DNA of 6,936 nt from Clostridiales bacterium (GTDB lineage Bacteria > Bacillota > Clostridia > Oscillospirales > Acutalibacteraceae), in contig DXXH01000108.1 in the NCBI GenBank assembly GCA_019416395.1, positions 1-6,936 of the forward strand, in the 5' to 3' direction. The translations under genes were made by a program, and so were the position numbers. Of the stretch, positions 1 through 5,265 are shown in pieces. Under the pieces are notes generated by a model that made no database searches, was not told where the DNA came from, and worked only from the letters and a program-made list of their open reading frames with translations. Numbering within the stretch: the first letter of the stretch is position 1; each line of letters begins with the position of its first letter.

Positions 1-39
1 TTATACATGAATTCTTTGAGAATAAGGTGCCAACTTTAT

Positions 40-87
40 TTATACGACATCACTGTCAGGTTTTTGCTTGATTTCTTTCAATGGCAT
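40..87 (-). pseudogene. Truncated N-terminal stump of the gene that would follow virB4
   Basis: On the minus strand a good GGAGG (89-93) is followed by ATG at 85-87 or, with better spacing of 7 bases, TTG at 79-81. The reading frame LKEIKQKPDSDVV then stops at TAA (40-42), and the frame behind it stops again at 1-3. From memory, an opening like KEIKQKP is typical of the large extracytoplasmic protein (CD1108-like, lysozyme/NlpC family) encoded directly after VirB4 in Tn1549-type elements. Only about 13 codons remain here, so I read it as a broken 5' end. It could also be a chance short frame behind a chance ribosome binding site. The left edge of the window prevents checking whether homologous coding sequence resumes further on. 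Confidence 0.3.
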
Positions 88-276
88 ACCTCCTTCGAAT
101 AAATGAAAATCATACCCCAATCCGGAATTTGTGCAGGCAGTTCTTGCACAACCCCTACAAGCAACAAAGAGATATGTAATAGGAAGAAACATTGATTTTC
201 CAACTCAAATATGGCATATTGAACTTGCAAGTTATCCGCGTAGCTAAATGCTACACAGCCTTTTGGGGTTAATCGC
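88..276. other. AT-rich stretch with no convincing gene
   Basis: This lies between the left stump and the 114-residue plus-strand gene. A minus-strand frame of 66 codons (78-278) has no ribosome binding site and I do not accept it as a gene. On the plus strand, the frame at 113-151 reads YPNPEFVQAVLAQ, which resembles a short conserved stretch of DUF1016 proteins, but it has no start codon in front and loses the resemblance afterwards. The base composition is clearly lower in GC than the transfer genes, which fits inserted or decaying DNA. Confidence 0.35.
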
Positions 277-621
277 ATGGTTTATGAAGTAGAAATAAAA
301 AAGGGGACGCACAAAGAAAAAAAGACACCCGACCCTCTTGCAAAATGGGAAGCGACCATAAACTCCCCCTACAGATCCCTGCCTGTCCCACAGCGATATT
401 TGCTGCAGCATCATTTGAGCACCGCCTATGGGAGAGGTTTGGCGAAAAGCATCATGCAGTATGTGTATGACTATCTTCGGCAGGACTGCGATGTCTATGC
501 CTGGTGGGAAAGGGGCAGGAAAACGACAATCTTCTGCCAAGATCAGGAGCGCTTTTTTCAGCTGTTCATCCAGCCTAAAAAACAAGAATATGTGAAGATG
601 GGACCGGAGGCGCACTCATAA
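277..621 (+). CDS. Hypothetical protein, 114 residues, unrecognised
   Basis: I do not recognise the family. The product is hydrophilic and predicted cytoplasmic, with no signal peptide or membrane segment. A lysine-rich start (KKGTHKEKK, about residues 8-16) is followed by a region rich in aromatic residues (YVYDY, VYAWW, about residues 62-76) and a basic C-terminus. The ATG at 277 has only a weak GGGG (265-268) upstream. The same frame opens just after a TAG at 241-243, so an upstream extension lacks a better start. It runs opposite to the flanking transfer genes. Its TAA (619-621) overlaps the ATA codon that begins the following DUF1016 fragment, and a good GGAGG (606-610) lies within its 3' end, so the two look like a former two-gene unit. 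The antisense frame (244-615) lacks a comparable context. Coding status is moderately likely; function is unknown. Confidence 0.45.
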   Translation: MVYEVEIKKGTHKEKKTPDPLAKWEATINSPYRSLPVPQRYLLQHHLSTAYGRGLAKSIMQYVYDYLRQDCDVYAWWERGRKTTIFCQDQERFFQLFIQPKKQEYVKMGPEAHS

Positions 622-803
622 GCACTTGGAAGATCTTGACCGTACTCCCCAGCAGCGGCAACAAATTCATTGAAAACTTGACACAGGGCGTTAAGCTGAA
701 ATTTCCACAATCTACAGGCTATTCTGTTCAAAACCTGAAAGATGTGGCGAAGTGTACAGCGCGATACCTGGATTCAAAATTCGTGCAACAGGTTGTTGCA
801 TAA
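618..803 (+). pseudogene. Remnant of a DUF1016 (YhcG-like nuclease family) N-terminal domain
   Basis: The frame ending in TAA at 801-803 reads SSGNKFIENL, then FPQSTGYSVQNLK, then SKFVQQVVA. This follows the conserved order of the DUF1016 N-terminal domain (typically SGWG-x-K-x-I-x-x-L, FP-x-x-x-G-[FY]-S-x-R-N-L-K, and EFVQ-x-V-x-AQ). Full family members are about 330-380 residues and carry a C-terminal PD-(D/E)XK nuclease domain; here only some 50 residues remain. The frame runs back to an ATA at 618-620 that sits 7 bases after a good GGAGG (606-610), giving I/M-STWKILTVLPSSG before the DUF1016-like part. No canonical start exists in this frame. The stop falls where the family normally has the Gln of AQ, so a nonsense change is possible, but sequence beyond it does not clearly continue the family. 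It is most likely non-functional. Confidence 0.5.
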
Positions 804-813
804 ATAGCAAATA

Positions 814-831
814 GGGGCCAAAGGCGGCCCC
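814..831 (-). terminator. GC-rich hairpin after virB4, weak terminator candidate
   Basis: GGGGCC (814-819) pairs perfectly with GGCCCC (826-831) around a 6-base loop. Read on the minus strand it begins 26 bases after the virB4 stop codon. It is followed only by TATTTGCTATTT rather than a clean T-run, so termination would be inefficient. It could also be the boundary of the accessory segment. Confidence 0.3.
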
Positions 832-857
832 CTGCTGCAATATAGTTTCATATATGG

Positions 858-3206
858 TTACACCCCTCTCAGGACCTCGTCCGGCTTGGTGGTCATGAGC
901 TGATACAGACGGGTGTTTCGAGGGAAGCTGTTTTCAAATGGGACAATGTTTCCGGCACAGCGGATGAGGCCGCAGCCAGCCGCCACATTGGTGATGTACG
1001 AGAGCTGGTTTTCGGAGATGTGCAGAAGCCCCGCCAGTTCATCCCGGTCGGTGGCGGATTGGTTCAGAAGGATTAAAAATTCGCTGTTTGCCAGCATGAG
1101 GCGGGCGGTGTCGGAACGGAGGAGCTCCTCGACGTTCTGCGTTAACCCTGTCACCAGCCCGTTGTACTTGCGGATGCGCTTCCAGAGCTTGTAAAAGAAA
1201 TCGGCGCTGTACTCATAGCGGAACAGCAGGTAGAACTCGTCCGCGAATACCCATGTGGTCTTGCCTTTCTTCCAGTTTTGAATGACGCGGTTGAAGATGG
1301 CGTCCAAGGTCACCAGCATCCCGATGGGCATGAGCTGCTCGCCCAGCTCCCGGATGTCATAGGCGATAATCCTTGCCTTGGTATCCACATTGGTGCGCTG
1401 AGCAAAGGTGTTGAGGCTGCCGGTGATGAAGAGTTCAGAGGAAAGCGCCAGCCCTCTGGCTTCCGGCTCCGGCTGTTTTAAGAGGGAGTGGTACAGATCC
1501 TTCAGGGTGGGCGCTTCGCCCTCGTAGTTATTGGCGACATATTCCCGGTACACATCATAGGTGCAGCGGTCGAGGATGGATTTCTCCTTGGCGCTCACAT
1601 TGCCCGCCCCCACCAGCTGCTCGAACAGAGAGAGGATGAATTCGGATTTCTCAATCAGCGGGTTGCGCTCATCCCCATAGGCTTTGTCCATGTCCATGGC
1701 GTTTAGATGGGTATCCGAGGAAGCGGATACCCGGATGACCTCGCCGCCAAGGGCTTCCACCAAAAAGCCGAATTCGGATTCCGGGTCCAGAATGAGAATA
1801 TCGTCATTGGTGGAAAGCGCAATGCTGACGATTTCTTCTTTAGCGCTAAAGGATTTACCGGAACCGGAAACACCCAAGCGGAAGCTGTTGCCATTGAGCA
1901 GTTTCCTTCGGTCTGCCACAATCATGTTCTTGGAAACAGCGTTCTGCCCATAGTAAATGCCGCCGTTCTGGAGGATTTCCTGCGCCCGGAACGGAATCAG
2001 CACCGCGGTGGATTCGGTGGTGAGGGTGCGCAGGGCCTGAATTTTTCGCAGGCCGTAAGGGAGAACAGTGTCCAGCCCATCCTTCTGCTGCCAGCGCAGG
2101 ACGCTCATCTGGCAGAGATGCTTCCGCGCTGTGGTGAGCAGGGTTTCCGTGTCGCTGTCCAGCTGCTCCTTGGTGTCAGCTAAATGTACCAAGGTCACAA
2201 GGCCGAACATCATCCTCTGGTCCCGGCTGGTGAGATCCTCCAGCATCTCCTTGGTTTCCTTGCGCTGCTGCTCCATATCGTAGGGCAGGACAGCGGAGAA
2301 GTTGTTGGCGGCGTTCTGTTTTCGCTGCCAGTTCGCGGCATTCGTTTCCACCCCTAAGAGCTTGTTCTGGATCTCCCGCACTGCTTCGTCGGTGGGAACC
2401 GCTAAAATATCAATGGAAAGCATGAGGCTGCGGTCCATGTCGCAGAGCTCGGCAATCATGGAATCCTTGATGTAGCTGGCGTAATCCTGCAGGTAGAGCA
2501 CACGCCCCCAACGGTCGTTCAGGCGGAAATGGTCTTTCTGGAATTCCATTGAATCGGGGCACAGCCAATCCTTGAAGCTGTGTCCCTTCTTCATGTGTTC
2601 CTTCAGGTCGAAGGCAAAAGCGGCAGGCTCGTTCCCCTTGAAGAAATCCCGGAAAATCTGCAGGCGCGTCCCGATATCCAGTTCCCGGCCTATGGAGGAA
2701 AGCTGGGAAAGGTGGGTAATGAGGTCAGTTCCCACACGGGAGAAATAGGTGCGGGCTTCGTCGATGTTCCTCTTGGCCACTGTAATGGTGATGTAGCGGT
2801 CCTGCACCACGCTGTTGTTGGTGCCGGTCACCTTGGAAAGCAGCATTTCATTGTACTCTTTCCGGTAATGGTCCAGCCCATCCTCCCGCATGGGCAGCAG
2901 CAGGGATTTCTCAAATTCCTCTTTGTTGACCTTCCGGTTATTGATGGTGATCTTGGCGGAAGCGCCGGAATCCAGCGCATTTAATAATTCCGAGTAGTCG
3001 AGGAACATCGCTGTCTTATCTTCTTTGCTGGCGATTTGATAGTTGATGTCGGTAAAGGAGAAGGTTTTGGAGAACCGGCTCCCCACCTGAAAAATCCCAT
3101 CCGACCAGATACGCTGGATGGGGATGGCGTCCTGTACGGACTTTGGTATGGTGAATTTCTCTTTTTCTGCTTTCGCTGCTTTACTGAGCGTTTTTATTAT
3201 AGGCAT
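858..3206 (-). CDS. VirB4-family conjugation ATPase
   Basis: This is the membrane-associated motor of the type IV secretion system, powering assembly and DNA or protein transfer. The 782 residues fit Gram-positive VirB4/TraE proteins. The N-terminal half (about 30-420) is the VirB4 N-domain. The C-terminal half is a RecA/FtsK-like ATPase with Walker A GVSGSGKS (445-452, K451), an acidic strand ILILDPE (D474), Walker B TWVFADEF (D656, E657) and a conserved Gln in TGLTQN (Q690). No residues needed for ATP hydrolysis appear to be missing. The ATG lies directly behind AAAGGAAGG, so the Shine-Dalgarno spacing is short, but the reading MPIIKTLSKAAKAEK is typical of the family start as I recall it. 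It begins 28 bases after prgI, so the two are co-transcribed. The frame is intact throughout, with no internal frameshift. Confidence 0.96.
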   Translation of the reverse strand: MPIIKTLSKAAKAEKEKFTIPKSVQDAIPIQRIWSDGIFQVGSRFSKTFSFTDINYQIASKEDKTAMFLDYSELLNALDSGASAKITINNRKVNKEEFEKSLLLPMREDGLDHYRKEYNEMLLSKVTGTNNSVVQDRYITITVAKRNIDEARTYFSRVGTDLITHLSQLSSIGRELDIGTRLQIFRDFFKGNEPAAFAFDLKEHMKKGHSFKDWLCPDSMEFQKDHFRLNDRWGRVLYLQDYASYIKDSMIAELCDMDRSLMLSIDILAVPTDEAVREIQNKLLGVETNAANWQRKQNAANNFSAVLPYDMEQQRKETKEMLEDLTSRDQRMMFGLVTLVHLADTKEQLDSDTETLLTTARKHLCQMSVLRWQQKDGLDTVLPYGLRKIQALRTLTTESTAVLIPFRAQEILQNGGIYYGQNAVSKNMIVADRRKLLNGNSFRLGVSGSGKSFSAKEEIVSIALSTNDDILILDPESEFGFLVEALGGEVIRVSASSDTHLNAMDMDKAYGDERNPLIEKSEFILSLFEQLVGAGNVSAKEKSILDRCTYDVYREYVANNYEGEAPTLKDLYHSLLKQPEPEARGLALSSELFITGSLNTFAQRTNVDTKARIIAYDIRELGEQLMPIGMLVTLDAIFNRVIQNWKKGKTTWVFADEFYLLFRYEYSADFFYKLWKRIRKYNGLVTGLTQNVEELLRSDTARLMLANSEFLILLNQSATDRDELAGLLHISENQLSYITNVAAGCGLIRCAGNIVPFENSFPRNTRLYQLMTTKPDEVLRGV

Positions 3207-3234
3207 CCTTCCTTTCAGTGCGAAAATGAAAAGG

Positions 3235-3621
3235 TTATTGTTCTTTCCCAGCAGGTGGCTGGGGTTTGTGTTTTTTCCTCTTGCGGGGAGGCTTTTCCCC
3301 CTCTGTGATGGCGTCCTTCATGGCGTCAAAGTAGAGGCTGTCGGATTTGAACACCAGTTTTTTCGGGTACAAAAATTCCGACTTAAACCACGCCCATGCT
3401 GCCTGTTCGGCAGTCATGCCATGGTATTTGAAAAAGCCACAGGCCGCAAAGGGCGCGGCCCCGAGAATGCACATCCAGCCTACTTCTTCACTGCCAATCA
3501 GCGGGCGCAGGCCGAAATAGAGTCCAACCGCCACGCCTACAGCCAGCAGGGAACAGATAAACTGCCGGGTGGAAAGCCCAAAAAAGATGGACTCCTGATA
3601 ATCCCGGATTTCCTTTGGCAC
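3235..3621 (-). CDS. PrgI family (VirB3-like) membrane protein
   Basis: This is a small inner-membrane partner of VirB4 in Gram-positive type IV secretion systems; the VirB3-like and VirB4 proteins act together in the channel. The 128 residues hold two membrane helices (about 18-39 and 47-64), followed by the amphipathic stretch MTAEQAAWAWFKSEFLYPKK and a basic tail (PRKRKKHK, 112-119). The first permitted start is GTG at 3619-3621. However, the frame continues upstream as IEVK before VPKEIRDYQES, and family members I remember begin MIEVKVPKEIR. The good AAAGGAG (3644-3650) lies 10 bases before that ATC codon (3631-3633) and 22 bases before the GTG. The true start is therefore probably the ATC, or the original ATG has been lost. 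The gene lies directly downstream of the divergent Phd/Doc promoter region. Confidence 0.9.
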   Translation of the reverse strand: MPKEIRDYQESIFFGLSTRQFICSLLAVGVAVGLYFGLRPLIGSEEVGWMCILGAAPFAACGFFKYHGMTAEQAAWAWFKSEFLYPKKLVFKSDSLYFDAMKDAITEGEKPPRKRKKHKPQPPAGKEQ

Positions 3622-3654
3622 TTTTACTTCGATAAAAAATCAACTCCTTTCAAA

Positions 3655-3701
3655 AAAATAGGTTGTATTTCTCCTATTTTTGAGTATAATGAAAATAGGA
3701 G
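3655..3701. promoter_or_regulatory. Three-half-site palindromic operator of the Phd/Doc cassette
   Basis: CTCCTATTTT (3671-3680) and AAAATAGGAG (3692-3701) form a perfect 10-bp inverted repeat with an 11-base spacer that contains the -10 box. A further direct copy of the right half, AAAATAGG (3655-3662), pairs with CCTATTTT (3673-3680) as an 8-bp inverted repeat with a 10-base spacer. The three half-sites therefore alternate in orientation at nearly constant spacing, as expected for cooperative binding of Phd dimers bridged by Doc. The rightmost half overlaps the antitoxin's Shine-Dalgarno sequence. That the antitoxin binds here is inference from how Phd/Doc operons are regulated. Confidence 0.7.
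3663..3690 (+). promoter_or_regulatory. Sigma-A type promoter of the toxin-antitoxin operon
   Basis: The perfect -10 box TATAAT (3685-3690) lies 16 bases after TTGTAT (3663-3668), a fair -35 box. Transcription would start around 3697, just before the antitoxin start. The -10 box sits in the spacer of the 10-bp inverted repeat, so bound antitoxin would block polymerase. Confidence 0.65.
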
Positions 3702-3711
3702 GTGTTTGAAA
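3683..3711 (-). promoter_or_regulatory. Possible overlapping minus-strand promoter toward prgI-virB4
   Basis: Read on the minus strand, TATACT (3683-3688) has TTTCAA (3706-3711) 17 bases upstream. The -10 is good and the -35 poor (3 of 6). It overlaps the toxin-antitoxin -10 box and operator, so if active it would drive prgI and virB4 under the same repressor. This is a motif match only. Confidence 0.25.
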
Positions 3712-3953
3712 TGACTGTGAACACAAAGAATCTTGTTTCCATTACAGAAGCGAATCAGAACTTTTCCCGCGTCGCACGTTTGGTAGATGAAAACGGTGCA
3801 GCCGTGATCTTAAAGAATAATGTCCCTCGCTATGTGCTGGTAGAATTCAGCCAAGCGGAGCAAGAGCAGATTGCGGAAGACGAGGATATTCTGGCAGTCT
3901 CCAAACGGCTGATCGCCAAAAATCGTACCGCATACGAGGAACTGGCGAAATGA
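3711..3953 (+). CDS. phd: Phd/YefM-family antitoxin
   Basis: This is the labile antitoxin and DNA-binding autorepressor that neutralises the Doc-like toxin encoded next. The 80 residues show the Phd fold signature in order: VSITEANQNFSRVARLVDENG (about 9-29), then AAVILKNNVPRYVLVEF (30-46), and an acidic, charged C-terminal tail (47-80) expected to wrap the toxin. The start is ATG at 3711: AGGAGG (3697-3702) lies 8 bases upstream, whereas a GTG in the same frame at 3702 would overlap that ribosome binding site. The stop overlaps the toxin start (ATGA, 3950-3953), giving translational coupling. The gene runs against the surrounding transfer genes, so it is a separately acquired cassette. The palindromic operator in its promoter supports autoregulation. 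Confidence 0.93.
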   Translation: MTVNTKNLVSITEANQNFSRVARLVDENGAAVILKNNVPRYVLVEFSQAEQEQIAEDEDILAVSKRLIAKNRTAYEELAK

Positions 3954-4327
3954 AAACTTTATCAAAACGCCAGATCCTTGGCCTGCATTCCGCGCTGATT
4001 CAAGAATTTGGAGGCATCGACGGGATTCGTGACGAAGGGCTGCTGGAATCTGCATTGGCCGCGCCGTTTCAAACTTTCGGCGGAGAACCGGTTTATCCAT
4101 CCCTGCAGGCAAAAGCGGCGCAGCTGGGTTTTGGCCTGATATGCAACCATCCCTTTGTGGATGGGAATAAACGGATCGGCGCTCATGCCATGCTGGTTTT
4201 TCTGGCTGTCAATGGGATAGAACTTCGCTATGAACAGCAGGAATTGATTGACATTATTTTGTCTGTCGCTTCCGGCCAAACCGACCGACAGGGGCTTTTG
4301 CAATGGATTTTAGAGCATGAAGGTTAG
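3950..4327 (+). CDS. doc: Doc-type toxin (Fic fold, death-on-curing family)
   Basis: Doc toxins are Fic-fold kinases; phage P1 Doc phosphorylates elongation factor Tu and stops translation. The 125 residues match the family length. The Doc form of the Fic motif is complete as HPFVDGNKR (H67, F69, D71, N73, K74, R75), with the Lys that separates Doc from AMP-transferring Fic proteins (which have GNGR). The N-terminal stretch GGIDGIRDEGLLESALAAPFQTFGG (here about 21-45) is also typical: split as GGIDGIRDEGLL and ESALAAPFQ, it leads into the helical core. The frame is intact, so the toxin should be active when unbound. It overlaps the antitoxin by 4 bases and is followed within a few bases by a strong hairpin terminator, completing a self-contained cassette. 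That EF-Tu is the target is inferred from P1 Doc. Confidence 0.94.
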   Translation: MKTLSKRQILGLHSALIQEFGGIDGIRDEGLLESALAAPFQTFGGEPVYPSLQAKAAQLGFGLICNHPFVDGNKRIGAHAMLVFLAVNGIELRYEQQELIDIILSVASGQTDRQGLLQWILEHEG

Positions 4328-4329
4328 AG

Positions 4330-4360
4330 AAAAGGTCCGCTTGAAAAAGCGGGCCTTTTC
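4330..4360. terminator. Bidirectional intrinsic terminator between doc and the VirB6-like gene
   Basis: AAAAGGTCCGCTT (4330-4342) pairs with AAGCGGGCCTTTT (4347-4359) around a GAAA loop: 13 pairs including one T-G. The plus-strand read ends in TTTTC and the minus-strand read in TTTTCTCT, so it can stop transcription from both directions. It lies 2 bases after the doc stop codon and 3 bases after the VirB6-like stop codon. Confidence 0.8.
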
Positions 4361-4362
4361 GG

Positions 4363-5121
4363 TTACAGCCCCAATAATTCCTTGACGATCCGGTCGCTCA
4401 TCCGCACGGCTCCAACCAAGACAAGCAAGTTAAAGATTAGCTCGCCCACATAACTCCAAACGGCGGTTACCGCTGAAACATTGGGGTCAACCGCAGGCGG
4501 AGAAGCCGCCATGACAGAAAAGATAATGCAGGCCAGTGCAATAATGGCCCCTTCCAGACACACCCCGGCATAGGAACGCAGGAAGTTTTTGCCCACATTG
4601 CTGGTGGTTTCCCCGGCGAATGTAGACATGGGGATTGGTGCGATAGCGGTATACATATATAATTTGAATAGGCGGCTATACACCGTTAGGATCATAATAA
4701 ACGCCAGCACCGTAATGAACAGGCCGCCCAGCAGGGTGACCGCCCACAAAGGGATGCTGTCCCAGAATCCCACGTTGTTGATCTTGTCGATGATTTCCTG
4801 CGGAAGCGTGGTGCCGCTGCTCCCCGACAGCCCGGACTTCGTGATAATGGTGGAAACCATCCCCTGAATAATTTTAAATACAGCCAGCATCAGGTCGAGG
4901 CCGTATCCTACTGCCGCCTTTGCCAGTGCAAAACGAATGAACATCTTGAAGGCCGCTTCCGGGCGCTTCAGGTCGGTAAAGCTCGAACAGGTTTTCACCA
5001 CGCCAACTGCGAAAAACAGAACCAGCAGGCCGTACCCAATGGCTTTCAAGGCCCCGTTGATGTCCAGCATGACCTGCCAGATCCCGCCGCCCTTAAAGGT
5101 TGCGGGGTCCTGTGTAAGCAA
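4363..5121 (-). CDS. VirB6/TrbL-like polytopic membrane protein of the T4SS
   Basis: This is predicted to form the inner-membrane channel platform of the secretion system. From the TTG start there are 252 residues with about five hydrophobic segments (about 24-45, 62-90, 124-150, 185-206 and 217-238). They are separated by a short basic loop (LKRPEAAFK, 51-59) and a Gly/Ser-rich loop (97-106). TTG at 5119-5121 is the only permitted start in frame and has no ribosome binding site. Coding sequence continues upstream to a stop at 5200-5202: WIIDNLNSALGTW, then NDKLAEIWT, which I recognise as the usual N-terminus of this family. A GGGAGG (5203-5208) stands in front. The genuine product is therefore likely about 275 residues, with its start codon lost, frameshifted or non-canonical. 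It follows the pilin-like gene and is separated from it by a terminator-like hairpin. Confidence 0.85.
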   Translation of the reverse strand: MLTQDPATFKGGGIWQVMLDINGALKAIGYGLLVLFFAVGVVKTCSSFTDLKRPEAAFKMFIRFALAKAAVGYGLDLMLAVFKIIQGMVSTIITKSGLSGSSGTTLPQEIIDKINNVGFWDSIPLWAVTLLGGLFITVLAFIMILTVYSRLFKLYMYTAIAPIPMSTFAGETTSNVGKNFLRSYAGVCLEGAIIALACIIFSVMAASPPAVDPNVSAVTAVWSYVGELIFNLLVLVGAVRMSDRIVKELLGL

Positions 5122-5212
5122 AGTCCAGATTTCAGCCAGCTTGTCGTTCCATGTTCCCAGCGCCGAATTTAAGTTATCGATAATCCAGTTTCCGGCTGGT
5201 CACCTCCCATCT

Positions 5213-5247
5213 AAAAAATGTGGGAGCGCCCGCCACTGGGCGCTCCC
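5213..5247 (-). terminator. Intrinsic terminator or attenuator between pilin-like and VirB6-like genes
   Basis: GGGAGCGCCC (5222-5231) and GGGCGCTCCC (5238-5247) form a perfect 10-bp GC-rich stem with a 6-base loop. Read on the minus strand the stem is followed by ACA and six T residues (5213-5218), the form of a Rho-independent terminator. It begins 18 bases after the stop codon of the pilin-like gene and lies just upstream of the VirB6-like ribosome binding site. It would lower expression of everything downstream relative to the pilin-like gene. Confidence 0.75.
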
Positions 5248-5265
5248 TTGACTGGAAAACAGGAA

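Noticed and set aside
78..278. Minus-strand frame of 66 codons beginning MRLTPKGC
   Set aside because: No ribosome binding site before its ATG, no recognisable family, low-complexity hydrophobic middle, and it competes with the plus-strand gene. Its TGA overlapping the downstream TTG looks coincidental.
244..615. Minus-strand frame of 123 codons opposite the 114-residue gene
   Set aside because: Composition (many Phe, Arg and Pro) is typical of an antisense shadow, and there is no ribosome binding site.
1707..2183. Long plus-strand frame inside virB4 (158 codons)
   Set aside because: It is antisense to an intact, well-recognised VirB4 ATPase domain and has no family match; a shadow frame of GC-rich coding DNA.
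3702..3710. GTG as the antitoxin start
   Set aside because: It overlaps the AGGAGG ribosome binding site. The ATG at 3711 has ideal spacing.
3960..4303. Minus-strand frame of 113 codons within doc
   Set aside because: It is antisense to the complete Doc Fic motif with no ribosome binding site.
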